Shown piece after piece: positions 1 to 8,793 of a stretch of 64,000 nucleotides of DNA. The position numbers were made by a program, and so were the translations under genes. A model generated the notes under the pieces. It saw only the letters and a list, made by a program, of their open reading frames with translations. It was not told where the DNA came from and did no database searches. Origin of the DNA: Prochlorococcus marinus (GTDB taxonomy: Bacteria; Cyanobacteriota; Cyanobacteriia; PCC-6307; Cyanobiaceae); the NCBI RefSeq assembly GCF_001180245.1, contig NZ_CVSV01000131.1, positions 62,001 through 126,000 of the forward strand, read 5' to 3'. The stretch's first letter is position 1. The number at the start of each line of letters is the position of its first letter.

Positions 1-410
1 TGATCAACCATTGATATAAGTTCATTACTTAGTCCCCATTTTTCTGCTCCTAAAACAAAACATGTATTTTGAGAATAATCAAAATTTCTATAATCTACTG
101 ATTCACTATTAAGAGTCGTTCCATATAATTTAAAGCCCTTATTCTTTAAATCAGATATTGCAGTGATAGTGTTTTCATGATTATTCAGTTTTACCCATTT
201 TTGACTTCCTTGAGCTGTACTATTAAAAGTCTTAACAGCATTCGTTTTGCTAATAAAATTTGCTTCGAAAACTCCTGCCGCATCACATGTCCTTAATATC
301 GCCGATAAATTATGTGGTTTATTGACATCCTCAACTAAAACAGTCAAGTTTTTCATTCTGCAATCTAAAACATTTTTGATTCGTTCAAATCTTCTCGGCA
401 AAATTGACAT
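1..410 (-). CDS. trmH: TrmH/SpoU-family RNA 2'-O-ribose methyltransferase, C-terminus cut off by the window edge
   Basis: The 136 visible residues start at an ATG (408-410, minus strand) and run off the left edge without a stop. Residues 31-45 (KPHNLSAILRTCDAAG) match motif 1 of SPOUT methyltransferases, with Asn34 and Arg40 in the expected places, and the later stretch FVLGAEKWGLS is the motif 2 type (normally GxExxGLS). The family transfers a methyl group from S-adenosylmethionine to the 2'-OH of a tRNA or rRNA ribose. The N-terminal form (RRFERIKNVLDCR) resembles TrmH, which modifies G18 of tRNA. The substrate cannot be settled without the C-terminus. It is divergent from the gene at 507. 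Confidence 0.85.
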   Translation of the reverse strand, partial: MSILPRRFERIKNVLDCRMKNLTVLVEDVNKPHNLSAILRTCDAAGVFEANFISKTNAVKTFNSTAQGSQKWVKLNNHENTITAISDLKNKGFKLYGTTLNSESVDYRNFDYSQNTCFVLGAEKWGLSNELISMVD

Positions 411-476
411 TTATAATTAGTTCACACTTTTAAATTATATTTAAAAAATATTGATTACCTATTAAATCTCTTGGTT

Positions 477-482
477 TATAAT
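477..482 (+). promoter_or_regulatory. Possible -10 element
   Basis: A perfect TATAAT lies 24 bases before the ATG at 507. A TTGATT at 451-456 could be a -35 box, but the 20-base spacer is longer than usual. It would drive the small gene at 507. In such AT-rich DNA a single hexamer is weak evidence. Confidence 0.3.
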
Positions 483-506
483 ATTTTGGTAGTTTAATTT
501 AACTCA

Positions 507-710
507 ATGGCATACATAGAATGGGACTATACATTAATAACAAGCATGGTAGAAAAACAAGGTTGGAATTTACCTGATCGTGAATCGGAAGAATGGAATA
601 AATTTAACGATGAATTAGGAGAAAAAATGCGAGGTGTTGGACTTATTTTTGAAAAATATTGTAAATTCACCCCTGACGTAGGAGAAGGAGTTCATCTTCT
701 AGATGACTGA
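507..710 (+). CDS. Small conserved-looking cyanobacterial protein of unknown function
   Basis: This encodes 67 residues, soluble and acidic, with no signal peptide or membrane segment. It opens MAYIEWDYTLITSMVEKQGW and ends GVHLLDD. I do not recognise a named domain. It has its own TATAAT-like element upstream and a clear hairpin downstream (724-757), so it looks like a single-gene transcription unit. The tryptophans and ordinary codon use argue for a real protein rather than a chance frame. Confidence 0.7.
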   Translation: MAYIEWDYTLITSMVEKQGWNLPDRESEEWNKFNDELGEKMRGVGLIFEKYCKFTPDVGEGVHLLDD

Positions 711-723
711 TCATAAATAGTTT

Positions 724-757
724 TAAACCATTGATGTATCCCTTAATCAATGGTTTA
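724..757 (+). terminator. Hairpin, likely terminator of the gene at 507
   Basis: A perfect 12-bp inverted repeat (TAAACCATTGAT at 724-735, ATCAATGGTTTA at 746-757) encloses a 10-base loop and begins 13 bases after the stop codon. The following TTAATTAA is only a weak U tract. The preceding TTTT would give A residues on the other strand. Confidence 0.55.
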
Positions 758-887
758 TTAATTAACAAGATAATATAATTTCACTAAATTAGAACTGGCA
801 ATTATTAAGGCTTTATAAAGCTTGTACTCTAAAAAAATTTTTTTATTCCACAAAAAAGTTATTTAATTTCTATATTTGAATAAAAAT

Positions 888-1280
888 ATGAAAAATAAAT
901 TAACCTTTTTATTCGATGGTGGTTGTCCACTTTGTTTGAGGGAAACAAATTTTCTTAAAAAAAGAGATACCTTAAATCAAATTGCATTTATAGATATTAA
1001 TAGTAAGGATTATGATCAAAGTCTTTTTAATGACATCTCATATTCAGAAGCTATGTCAAACCTGCATGGGATTATTGAAAATGGTGAAATTATTAGGGGA
1101 CTAGATGTACTTGCATATTCTTATGAATTAGTTGGTTTAGGTTGGGTTTATTATCCCTTGAAGATTAAGCTCTTATCTCCATTATTGAGATTGGTTTACA
1201 GATATTGGGCAAAATATAGACTTCAAATTACAGGTAGATCCGATATTGAAAAACTTTGTACCTCACAATGTGAACAATAA
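888..1280 (+). CDS. DCC-family (DUF393) thiol-disulfide oxidoreductase-like protein
   Basis: The 130-residue protein opens with MKNKLTFLFDGGCPLC: Asp10-Gly-Gly-Cys13-Pro-Leu-Cys16 is the DxxCxxC signature that names the DCC family, a thioredoxin-like group predicted to do thiol-disulfide chemistry. A C-terminal half with aromatic residues (GWVYYPLKIKL) is typical. I chose ATG 888; a TTG at 876 would add four residues. Only two bases separate its stop from the next gene, so it is probably the first gene of the 888-3141 group. The substrate is unknown. Confidence 0.8.
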   Translation: MKNKLTFLFDGGCPLCLRETNFLKKRDTLNQIAFIDINSKDYDQSLFNDISYSEAMSNLHGIIENGEIIRGLDVLAYSYELVGLGWVYYPLKIKLLSPLLRLVYRYWAKYRLQITGRSDIEKLCTSQCEQ

Positions 1281-1282
1281 AT

Positions 1283-1519
1283 ATGGAAAGTATCGATATA
1301 GACAGAATAATAGAAATGTGTTGGGAAGATAGAACACCCTTTGAAGCTATCGAGTATCAATTTGGTTTAAAAGAGGAAGATGCGATAAAAATTATGCGTC
1401 AAAATCTTAAACCCAAATCTTTCAAAGTCTGGAGAAAGAGAGTTTCGGGAAGAAATACAAAACATATGGCCCTTAAAGATTCAACTAGATTTAAATCTAC
1501 TCATAAAAGAAAATTATAA
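1283..1519 (+). CDS. TIGR03643 / DUF2805-type small protein
   Basis: This encodes 78 residues. The N-terminal half (IDIDRIIEMCWEDRTPFEAI, then GLKEEDAIKIMRQNLKP) looks like a compact helix-turn-helix-like unit. The rest is Arg/Lys-rich (WRKRVSGR, then repeated Lys and Arg to the end), suggesting nucleic acid or phosphate contact. The family has no established function that I know. It begins two bases after the DCC gene and is followed at once by the DUF2256 gene and the photolyase relative. From general knowledge, these small families often sit beside such photolyase genes. Confidence 0.75.
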   Translation: MESIDIDRIIEMCWEDRTPFEAIEYQFGLKEEDAIKIMRQNLKPKSFKVWRKRVSGRNTKHMALKDSTRFKSTHKRKL

Positions 1520-1522
1520 ATT

Positions 1523-1654
1523 TTGAAAAATCTTTCTACTAAAACTTGTCCTGTTTGCAATAGGCCATTTGAGTGGCGTAAAAAATGGAAAAAGTGTTGG
1601 GATGATGTTATCTACTGTTCAAAAAGATGCAGTAACAGAAAGTCGCAAAGATGA
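1523..1654 (+). CDS. DUF2256 mini zinc-binding protein
   Basis: A 43-residue protein starts at TTG 1523 and ends in TGA 1652-1654. It carries Cys9-Pro-Val-Cys12, Cys25, and Cys32-Ser-Lys-Arg-Cys36, with basic and aromatic residues between ([13 protein letters not shown]). The pattern is that of DUF2256, a treble-clef-like zinc-binding family. Its stop overlaps the start of the photolyase-like gene as ATGA, implying translational coupling. Its role is unknown; the basic, zinc-finger-like make-up allows nucleic-acid binding, which is inference. Confidence 0.8.
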   Translation: MKNLSTKTCPVCNRPFEWRKKWKKCWDDVIYCSKRCSNRKSQR

Positions 1655-3141
1655 AACAAATATCAATTATTTTCCCCAATCAACTTTTTAGAGAAAGCCC
1701 AATCTTAAAAATAAATTGTGAAGTTTTGATTTTGGAAGACTCATTATTTTTTGGAAATGATAAATTTCATAAATTAATTAACCATAAAAATAAGTTAGTT
1801 TTTCATAGAGCATCTATGCTCGCTTATAAAAATTATTTAGAAATATCTGGCTTTAAAGTTTTATATATCGAAAACAAGAATAATGTTTCTACAGTTGATC
1901 ATTTATCGGAACTTATTAAAAATAAATATCAGAAAATAAATCTCATTGACCCTCATGATTTTTTAATAATGAAGAGGATTAATAATTTTGTTGAAAGTAA
2001 TAATTTAGCTTTAAATATTTTGCCTTCTCCTATGTTTATGAGCTGTGAAGATTTAAAAGATTTATTTGCATCAAATACAAAAAAACCTCTTATGGGGAGA
2101 TTTTATGAGAATCAAAGAAAGAGCCAAAAGATATTAGTTAATCCTGATGATACACCTGAAGGTGGTAAATGGAGTTTCGATGAAATGAACAGAAAAAAAT
2201 TACCAAAAAAAATAAATATACCCGATACACCTAAATTACAAAAAAATAAATTTGTAGTTAATGCAGAAAGGTCATTAGCCAATTTTGATATTGAGTTTAT
2301 TGGAGAAAGTAACAACTTTTTATATCCAACTAATTTTGAAGAGGCAGATGCATGGTTAAATGATTTTTTTAAACATAGATTTTTCTTATTTGGAGATTAT
2401 GAGGATGCTATTTCTAAAGAAAATTCTTTTTTATGGCACAGTTTACTTTCTCCTCTTTTAAATATCGGCTTATTAACCCCAGATGTAGTAGTAAATAAAG
2501 CATTACTTTTTGCAAAAAATAATAATGTTCCTATTAACTCTCTAGAGGGTTTTATTCGGCAAATTATTGGATGGAGAGAATTTATTTGCCTCGTCTATAA
2601 AAAGTACGGAACAAAGATGCGAAATAGTAATTTTTGGAATTTTGAAGATAAGCCAATTCCAAAATCTTTTTATCAAGGAAATACAGGAATTGAACCAGTA
2701 GACGTTGTTATAAAAAATATTATTAAATTTGGTTATTGTCATCATATTGAGAGGCTAATGATTGTTGGCAACTTTATGCTTCTATGTAGAATTCACCCCA
2801 ACCAAGTTTATAAATGGTTTATGGAAATGTTTATTGATTCCTATGATTGGGTTATGGTCCCAAATGTTTACGGAATGAGTCAGTTTAGTGATGGAGGTAT
2901 CTTTTCAACAAAGCCATATATATCAAGCTCTAATTATGTAAAGAAAATGTCTAATTTCAAAAGTGGCCCATGGTGTGAAATATGGGATGGCTTATTTTGG
3001 AAATTTATTAAAGATAATGAAAGCTTTTTTAGAAAGCAATATCGTCTGGCAATGTTAACGAGAAATCTCGATAAAATGTCAGAGGAAAAATTAAATAATC
3101 ACTTAAAAACGGCCGATAAATTTTTAAGAGATATTCAATAA
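1651..3141 (+). CDS. Cryptochrome/photolyase family protein (FeS-BCP clade, COG3046) lacking the Fe-S cysteines
   Basis: The 496 residues match in length and layout the prokaryotic (6-4) photolyase / FeS-BCP family: an N-terminal Rossmann-like antenna domain ([13 protein letters not shown], acidic LEDSLFF) and a helical FAD domain. Clear marks are IIGWREF near residue 315, His364-His365-Ile-Glu-Arg-Leu-Met, and [17 protein letters not shown] near 400. Family members normally bind a 4Fe-4S cluster by four cysteines, three of them after the (Y)VxxMS motif. Here that segment is short ([15 protein letters not shown], residues 433-445) and holds only Cys442; residues 340-362, before the HH motif, hold none. 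It is thus probably a cluster-free member. Light-driven DNA repair or a blue-light sensing role are both possible. Confidence 0.85.
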   Translation: MKQISIIFPNQLFRESPILKINCEVLILEDSLFFGNDKFHKLINHKNKLVFHRASMLAYKNYLEISGFKVLYIENKNNVSTVDHLSELIKNKYQKINLIDPHDFLIMKRINNFVESNNLALNILPSPMFMSCEDLKDLFASNTKKPLMGRFYENQRKSQKILVNPDDTPEGGKWSFDEMNRKKLPKKINIPDTPKLQKNKFVVNAERSLANFDIEFIGESNNFLYPTNFEEADAWLNDFFKHRFFLFGDYEDAISKENSFLWHSLLSPLLNIGLLTPDVVVNKALLFAKNNNVPINSLEGFIRQIIGWREFICLVYKKYGTKMRNSNFWNFEDKPIPKSFYQGNTGIEPVDVVIKNIIKFGYCHHIERLMIVGNFMLLCRIHPNQVYKWFMEMFIDSYDWVMVPNVYGMSQFSDGGIFSTKPYISSSNYVKKMSNFKSGPWCEIWDGLFWKFIKDNESFFRKQYRLAMLTRNLDKMSEEKLNNHLKTADKFLRDIQ

Positions 3142-3246
3142 ATTAAGAGTAATAACCTTCAGTTGTCTTTGAAAAATTAAAAGAATATTATGTTAAGAAG
3201 AAATATTAAGTACGGATGTTAATTTAGAAAAAATTAGATTTATCTA

Positions 3247-3426
3247 ATGGAAATTGGAACACTTTTTTTAAAAAGTAATTCGACGGGAATAATCACTTTT
3301 TCTGAATTAGATTGGATAACTACACATCAATCTAATTTCACTAGGCTGGAGGAATCCATAGCAATTAAACTAGGCAGAATGCTTGATGCAGGATCTATCA
3401 ATATTGGTTGCCGTTTGAAATCCTGA
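3247..3426 (+). CDS. 59-residue conserved-looking cyanobacterial protein
   Basis: The frame starts at ATG 3247 and ends at TGA 3424-3426. The product (opening MEIGTLFLKSNSTGIITFSE, then LDWITTHQSNFTRLEESIAIKLGRMLDAGSIN in separate parts, ending CRLKS) has mixed composition and a helical C-terminal half, unlike translated AT-rich noise. I recall very similar short proteins in marine cyanobacteria, but no function. It fills what would otherwise be an empty gap between the photolyase relative and rsmB. Confidence 0.65.
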   Translation: MEIGTLFLKSNSTGIITFSELDWITTHQSNFTRLEESIAIKLGRMLDAGSINIGCRLKS

Positions 3427-3445
3427 ATAAGTTTTTATTTTAATA

Positions 3446-3589
3446 ATGAAGTATCAAAAAGAGAAAAAAAAATTTTTTCGGGAAAGAATCCATTCTTTAA
3501 ATATCTTTCTTTTTTTAGGATTTAATCTTTCACTTATCTCTATCTTAGGTTTTATTTGGTTTAATTCTGCAATTGAAAAAGTAGTTTAA
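3446..3589 (+). CDS. 47-residue single-span membrane protein
   Basis: Starts at ATG 3446, 20 bases after the preceding small gene, and stops at TAA 3587-3589. A basic N-terminus (MKYQKEKKKFFRER) is followed by one hydrophobic stretch (LNIFLFLGFNLSLISILGFI) and a short tail, giving an N-in single-span topology by the positive-inside rule. The family is not recognised. Small membrane proteins of this kind are common in picocyanobacteria, but composition alone could mislead in AT-rich DNA. Confidence 0.5.
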   Translation: MKYQKEKKKFFRERIHSLNIFLFLGFNLSLISILGFIWFNSAIEKVV

Positions 3590-3640
3590 ATTTTTGAATT
3601 TTTTGTATATTAAAGTTATATTTAAAAAATTAATTATATT

Positions 3641-4957
3641 TTGAGCATAGGATATTTACAAAGAAAGGCAGCTTGGGAAATTTTATTAAAAGTTAGTTCT
3701 GGTGATTTTTCTGATCATGCTCTTGAAAAGGTTTTAAAAAATTATCAATTTAATCCTCTTGATATAGCTTTTATTACGGAATTATCTTTTGGATGCATAA
3801 GGTATAGAAAATTTCTTGATCTTTGGACGGATCATACATCAAAAATTACTCATAAAAAGCAGCCTCCAAAGTTAAGATGGCTTCTACATATAGGTTTGTA
3901 TCAACTATTGAAAATGGATAAAATTCCATTTCCTGCTGCTATTTCTACCACTGTAGAAGTAGCTAAAAAAACAGATTTAAATGGTTTAGCGGGAACTGTT
4001 AATGCGATATTGAGAAATGCATCAAGAAAATTAGATCAAAAAATCTTTCCGGAATTATCTTCTGATAGAAAAGAAAGAATTTCATATCTTGAATCATTTC
4101 CATTATGGCTTGTGAAGGATCTTTATAGATGGGTCGGCAATAGCGAGGGCGAAAATATCATTAAGGCATTTAATAAAAAACCATCAATTGATTTGAGAAT
4201 TAACCAATTAAAAACTAATTTAGATAACTTTTTGAAAGTACTTCATGAAAATAATATTGATGCTGAAATTATTAATGATTTACATAATGGAATTACTTTA
4301 AAATCTAATCCAAGATCTATAAAAAATTTACCAGGGTATAGTGATGGACTTTGGACAATTCAAGATAGATCTTCTCAGTGGATAGCACCTCTTTTAAATC
4401 CAAAAGAAGGTGAAAAGATTTTAGATGCTTGTGCAGCTCCAGGAAGTAAGTCTACCCACCTTGCAGAATTAACAAATGATAGTGCTGAAATCATTGCCGT
4501 AGATAGATCAGCAAAAAGATTGAAAATACTGCAATCAAATTTAGAAAGGTTAAATTTGAAATCTGTCAATACACTTAAGGCTGATGCTACTAGTTTGATT
4601 GAATTAAATCCTAAGTTTATATCTTATTTTGATAAGATTTTATTAGACGCTCCATGTTCGGGCATTGGAACCCTTTCCAGGAATCCAGATTCTAGATGGT
4701 CTTTAAGTAAAGAAAAAATAAAATCTTTAACTTTATTGCAGGAAAAACTTTTAGATAGTATTTTCCCTCTTTTGAAAAAAGATGGCACTTTAGTTTATTC
4801 AACTTGTACTATTTGTCCCGATGAAAATAATCTATTAATTGAACGATTTATTAAAAAAAACAAAACTTTAAAATTGGTTAGCCAAAAGCAAATTTTACCT
4901 AGCTTGGATTATCCTGGTGATGGATTTTACTCTGCAATAATTTCTTATAAATCTTGA
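3641..4957 (+). CDS. rsmB: 16S rRNA m5C967 methyltransferase RsmB (Sun)
   Basis: The 438-residue protein has an N-terminal NusB-like RNA-binding helical domain (about residues 1-140, with RKAAWEILLKV and FITELSFGCIRYR) and a C-terminal Rossmann methyltransferase domain. The SAM site is LDACAAPGSKSTHLAE; motif IV is DAPCSGIGTL with Cys339; motif VI is STCTICPDENN with Cys389, the likely nucleophile. RsmB methylates C967 of 16S rRNA. The start codon is TTG, and the NusB-like domain begins at once. It converges on the penicillin-binding protein gene with 15 bases between. Confidence 0.93.
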   Translation: MSIGYLQRKAAWEILLKVSSGDFSDHALEKVLKNYQFNPLDIAFITELSFGCIRYRKFLDLWTDHTSKITHKKQPPKLRWLLHIGLYQLLKMDKIPFPAAISTTVEVAKKTDLNGLAGTVNAILRNASRKLDQKIFPELSSDRKERISYLESFPLWLVKDLYRWVGNSEGENIIKAFNKKPSIDLRINQLKTNLDNFLKVLHENNIDAEIINDLHNGITLKSNPRSIKNLPGYSDGLWTIQDRSSQWIAPLLNPKEGEKILDACAAPGSKSTHLAELTNDSAEIIAVDRSAKRLKILQSNLERLNLKSVNTLKADATSLIELNPKFISYFDKILLDAPCSGIGTLSRNPDSRWSLSKEKIKSLTLLQEKLLDSIFPLLKKDGTLVYSTCTICPDENNLLIERFIKKNKTLKLVSQKQILPSLDYPGDGFYSAIISYKS

Positions 4958-4972
4958 AAATATAATTTATTT

Positions 4973-6745
4973 TTAAATTGGAATTTTATAAATTTCAGAT
5001 ATGAACTTCTTCCATAAATAAGCTGCATTACCACTAGATAATGCAGATTCCTTATTATCGTCGTAACCTATCCAGATCCCTGTTGTAAGGTTATCAATGG
5101 AACCAATAAACCAGAGATCTTTATTTCCATCAGATGTTCCTGTTTTCCCATAAATTTTCTTTCCTTTTATTGAGGCTGCTTTTGAAGTACCTTCTTTTAC
5201 AGATTTTTTAAGAAGTTTATTTATTTTCTTGTTTATTTTTAAATCTAATATTTTCTTGGAAATAGATTTGTTTTCCCAAATAGGCTTTTTTTTAAATGAT
5301 TCTATTTTTTCTATGATTTCAGGGCTTTGAATCTTACCATTATTGTTTATTGCAGAATATGCATTTGTGATGTTTAAAAGATTATCTCCGTAGGAGCCAA
5401 TAGCTAATGATGGGAATTCCTCAAACTCTTGCTCGTAACCTAGTCCAAATGAATTAGCTAAATTAATAATTTTTTTTAAGCCGATTTTTTTTGTTATTGA
5501 TATTGGAACGATATTTGATGAACTTTTAAATGATTCAATCAAAGATATTGAACCTCGATAGTCTTCTGAAAAATTTTTTGGGCAATAACTTTCCCAGCAT
5601 TTTGGTAAGTCTTCAAATTTATCGCTTAATTTTATTCCTTCTATTAATGCAGCAGTATAAGGGATTATTTTAAAAGTAGAACCTAAAGGTCTTACAGATG
5701 AAATCACTCTATTGTATTCATTAATTGATGGATGTTTGCTGGTTATCATTGTCCTAATTAGTCCTGTGTTTGATTCGATAGATAACAGTGCAAATTCAAG
5801 TTCTTTAGGCCCAGCATATCTTGATATTTGTTGACCTTTTTCTTGCCAATCTTTGTTTATTGAAGATTTAATTCTTAAAAACTTATAATCATTTTTACTT
5901 CCGATTCTTTTATCTGTTTCCAGAAGAATAAAGTTAATTAGTAATTTATCATCTAAAAAATTATCAGCTGTTTGATAATTTAATTTTATTTTTTCTTTAA
6001 TAGCCTTATTCTTATTTGCAAGAGAAATATATCCATCAACATACATTGATTCAAGAACTTTATTTCTATTTTTAATAGCTAGTTCTAAATTTTGATAAGG
6101 TGAATAAATTGATGGAGCTGGAGCTAATCCTGCAATTAATGCGATCTCTGATAATGTCAATTCTTCTATAAATTTTCCAAAATAAACCTGGGCGGCCTCG
6201 TTTATCCCATAAGCTCCTGATCCTAGATAAATATTATTTAAATATAATTTTAAAATTTGATTTTTGTTATATCTAAATTCAAGTATGAGTGATATAAATA
6301 TTTCTTTGATTTTTCTTTGAAAACTTAAATCATTATTTAGAAAAAGTAATCTAGCAACTTGTTGTGTAATCGTACTTCCTCCCTCTCTAACATAACCACT
6401 TCTAATATTTTTAATAAGGGCACGTGAAATACTTTTTAAATCTATTCCATTATGTTTATAAAATCTTTTATCCTCAGAAGATACAAAAGAATGTTTAAGA
6501 AAAAATGGAATTTTATTATTACTATTATCTATTTCAAATTTGCGGCTTAATTTGCTTAGTATCTTATTATCAGAGGATGTTATTACATAAGAATATTTGG
6601 TTTCCCGAGACTTTTTATTTTTAGATACGTCAAATTTTAAGGTACTAGATATTAGACTAAAAAAATAAAAATATATCCCAGAAAAAATTAATATTGGAAT
6701 TATTAAAACAAAAGATTTGAATTTAATCTTTTGCACCTTAAGCAA
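4973..6745 (-). CDS. Class A penicillin-binding protein (bifunctional transglycosylase/transpeptidase, PBP1A type)
   Basis: The 590-residue protein has one N-terminal membrane anchor (about residues 10-35), then a GT51 glycosyltransferase domain with Glu91 in SSEDKRFYKHNG and the GGSTITQQ motif at 122-129. The transpeptidase domain shows all three active-site motifs: SxxK (Ser356-Thr-Phe-Lys359), SSN near residue 407 and KTGT at Lys534. It polymerises and cross-links peptidoglycan on the periplasmic side. It overlaps the end of chlG by 8 bases, so the two are probably co-transcribed. It is shorter than many PBP1A proteins and has no extra C-terminal domain. Confidence 0.93.
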   Translation of the reverse strand: MLKVQKIKFKSFVLIIPILIFSGIYFYFFSLISSTLKFDVSKNKKSRETKYSYVITSSDNKILSKLSRKFEIDNSNNKIPFFLKHSFVSSEDKRFYKHNGIDLKSISRALIKNIRSGYVREGGSTITQQVARLLFLNNDLSFQRKIKEIFISLILEFRYNKNQILKLYLNNIYLGSGAYGINEAAQVYFGKFIEELTLSEIALIAGLAPAPSIYSPYQNLELAIKNRNKVLESMYVDGYISLANKNKAIKEKIKLNYQTADNFLDDKLLINFILLETDKRIGSKNDYKFLRIKSSINKDWQEKGQQISRYAGPKELEFALLSIESNTGLIRTMITSKHPSINEYNRVISSVRPLGSTFKIIPYTAALIEGIKLSDKFEDLPKCWESYCPKNFSEDYRGSISLIESFKSSSNIVPISITKKIGLKKIINLANSFGLGYEQEFEEFPSLAIGSYGDNLLNITNAYSAINNNGKIQSPEIIEKIESFKKKPIWENKSISKKILDLKINKKINKLLKKSVKEGTSKAASIKGKKIYGKTGTSDGNKDLWFIGSIDNLTTGIWIGYDDNKESALSSGNAAYLWKKFISEIYKIPI

Positions 6746-7685
6746 CTAAAAAACTATGTCCTATCGCTAAAGCTGTAACTAACATTCCAGTTATAAGGAA
6801 CGGTTGGGCACTTGCTTGATATTTGACATCAAACTTTAGAGGATCTCTTAGTAACCACATATCTTGAAATGTAATTTGTGGAATTACCAATAAAACCAAA
6901 ATTACAGAGGCTAAATGTTGGCCAATAACGACTAACACTACAACCATTGCTAATTGAAAAATATCAATCAGTCCTGCACTTATTCTACTTGCATTTTTAA
7001 TTCCAAATACTACTGGTAGAGAATTTAAGCCTAGCTTTGAGTCTCCTTCAACACTTTTGAAATCATTAATAACAGCAATTCCAAGTCCTGAGAGGCTATA
7101 AGCAAGTGTTAGTATCGCCGTCACGATTGTTAATTTCCCAAACAAGGCTTGTCCTGCCCACCAAGGTAAAGCAATATAAGATGCCCCTAATGCATAATTT
7201 CCAAGCCAACCATTCTGTTTTAATTTGAGTGGTGGAGCAGAATATATATAACTAACAAAGGAACCTCCTAATGCCAAAAGTAAGACGGAGGGGAAGCTGT
7301 GCTTAGCATATATATCTAATAAAAAAGCAACTATTAAACCCGCTATAAGTAATACCCAGATTTGTATTTTTACATCTTTAATTGAAATTTTCCCAGAAGG
7401 AATTGGTCTATTCGGTTCATTAATTGCATCAATTTCTTTATCAAAAAAATCATTTATGGTTTGGGTATAACCAGCCAGAAGCGGTCCACTCATCAACATA
7501 CATGCTAATGAAGCTAGAACATTACTAAATGTCCATTCAAAATTCCCACTTGCAGCTGCTCCACAAATAACTCCCCATATCAAAGGGATCCACGTTATGG
7601 GTTTCATTAACTGTATACGGAGTTTCCATATACTCGATGTTTCAGAAGCACCCTTAATTCCTAATAGTTGTTTTGGATCATTCAC
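6738..7685 (-). CDS. chlG: Chlorophyll synthase ChlG
   Basis: This is a UbiA-superfamily prenyltransferase of 315 residues with multiple membrane segments. The Asp-rich Mg-diphosphate site NDFFDKEID lies at residues 78-86, followed by NEPNRPIPSG, which is characteristic of ChlG; a second acidic motif (NDFKSVEGD) lies near residue 208. It attaches the phytyl (or geranylgeranyl) tail to (divinyl) chlorophyllide in the membrane. The N-terminal MNDPKQLLGIKGASETSSIWKLR is also ChlG-like. It lies downstream of a DUF2862 gene (8 bases apart) and overlaps the penicillin-binding protein gene. Confidence 0.95.
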   Translation of the reverse strand: MNDPKQLLGIKGASETSSIWKLRIQLMKPITWIPLIWGVICGAAASGNFEWTFSNVLASLACMLMSGPLLAGYTQTINDFFDKEIDAINEPNRPIPSGKISIKDVKIQIWVLLIAGLIVAFLLDIYAKHSFPSVLLLALGGSFVSYIYSAPPLKLKQNGWLGNYALGASYIALPWWAGQALFGKLTIVTAILTLAYSLSGLGIAVINDFKSVEGDSKLGLNSLPVVFGIKNASRISAGLIDIFQLAMVVVLVVIGQHLASVILVLLVIPQITFQDMWLLRDPLKFDVKYQASAQPFLITGMLVTALAIGHSFLVA

Positions 7686-7693
7686 TTTACTCT

Positions 7694-7918
7694 TTAACCT
7701 TTCTCAATTTCTTCTGGGAAAAACCAATTTTGCTCACCATTCTGAAATTTTGCGGTGATTCCAATACTTCTGCCGTCTGTCATTTTATAGCCAGTAATTA
7801 CGGCTTTAGGACTCGAGGATATTTGATCTATTAATTTTGCTGGTAATCTATCTTTTACTTTGTTAATGTTAATTTTGATTTTACTACCGATTTTAGGTAA
7901 TAAGTTTGTTTCAGCCAT
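7694..7918 (-). CDS. DUF2862 family small cyanobacterial protein
   Basis: The 74-residue soluble protein has a basic N-terminal half (IGSKIKININKVKDRLP) and a predicted beta-rich C-terminal half ending GEQNWFFPEEIEKG. That layout, including the IGSKIKI opening after a short leader and the closing WFFPEE, is the form I recall for DUF2862 in cyanobacteria. It is immediately upstream of chlG and divergent from hisF. The function is unknown; a KOW/SH3-like fold is possible from the strand-turn pattern but unproven. Confidence 0.75.
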   Translation of the reverse strand: MAETNLLPKIGSKIKININKVKDRLPAKLIDQISSSPKAVITGYKMTDGRSIGITAKFQNGEQNWFFPEEIEKG

Positions 7919-7977
7919 AAGAGGTAAAATGGAAGCTATTATGCAAGATTAACAGCATTTGGACAATTTTTACTAAA

Positions 7978-8748
7978 ATGGTAGCTCTTCGTTTAATTCC
8001 TTGTTTAGATGTCGCCCATGGCAGAGTGGTTAAAGGTGTAAATTTTGTTAACTTGAGAGACTCAGGCGATCCTGTTGAATTGGCTTGTAGGTATTCTGAT
8101 GAGGGCGCAGATGAATTAGTATTCTTAGATATTAGAGCTAGTGTAGAAAATAGAAATATATTAGTTGACCTTGTCTCTAGGACCGCAAAATCAGTAAAAA
8201 TCCCATTTACAGTAGGTGGAGGAATAGATTCTGTTTCTTCAATTAATGATCTTTTGAGAGCTGGAGCAGACAAAGTGAGTTTGAATTCTTCTGCTGTTAG
8301 AAATCCAGATTTAATTTCTAAAAGTTCTAGAGAATTTGGCAATCAATGTATCGTGATAGCAATTGATGCGAAAAGAAAAGTTAATAAGACTGATGAATGG
8401 GAGGTATATGTGAAAGGAGGGAGAGAAAATACTGGAATAGATGTATTAAGTTGGGCAAAGAAAGTTGAGGAGTTAGGCGCAGGGGAAATTTTACTTACTT
8501 CAATGGATGGTGATGGCACGCAGAATGGATATGATTTACATCTGACTGAATCTGTTGCCAATATTGTTAACATCCCAGTGATTGCTTCTGGAGGAGCGGG
8601 TTGTTTAGAAGATATCTATGATGTTTTCAATGAAGGCAGGGCATCTGCCGCACTTTTAGCATCATTACTTCATGATAAGAAACTTTCTTTAAGAGAAATA
8701 AAGACTTTCCTCCTAGAAAAAAAACTTCCAATTAGACCATATGAATAA
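7978..8748 (+). CDS. hisF: Imidazole glycerol phosphate synthase subunit HisF
   Basis: The 256-residue (beta/alpha)8 barrel carries the two catalytic acids of HisF: Asp11 in [15 protein letters not shown] and Asp130 in VIAIDAKRK. Phosphate-binding motifs FTVGGGI and IASGGAG are present, as is [14 protein letters not shown]. With HisH it forms imidazole glycerol phosphate and AICAR in histidine synthesis. The partner hisH is not in this window. Its promoter region is shared with the divergent DUF2862-chlG genes. Confidence 0.97.
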   Translation: MVALRLIPCLDVAHGRVVKGVNFVNLRDSGDPVELACRYSDEGADELVFLDIRASVENRNILVDLVSRTAKSVKIPFTVGGGIDSVSSINDLLRAGADKVSLNSSAVRNPDLISKSSREFGNQCIVIAIDAKRKVNKTDEWEVYVKGGRENTGIDVLSWAKKVEELGAGEILLTSMDGDGTQNGYDLHLTESVANIVNIPVIASGGAGCLEDIYDVFNEGRASAALLASLLHDKKLSLREIKTFLLEKKLPIRPYE

Positions 8749-8793
8749 AAAATTTAATTTAATACCAAAAAGAAATAAGTTAAAACTTTAAAA

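Noticed and set aside
7911..8342. A 143-residue minus-strand frame opposite hisF
   Set aside because: hisF on the plus strand has both catalytic acids and all family motifs; this is a shadow frame.
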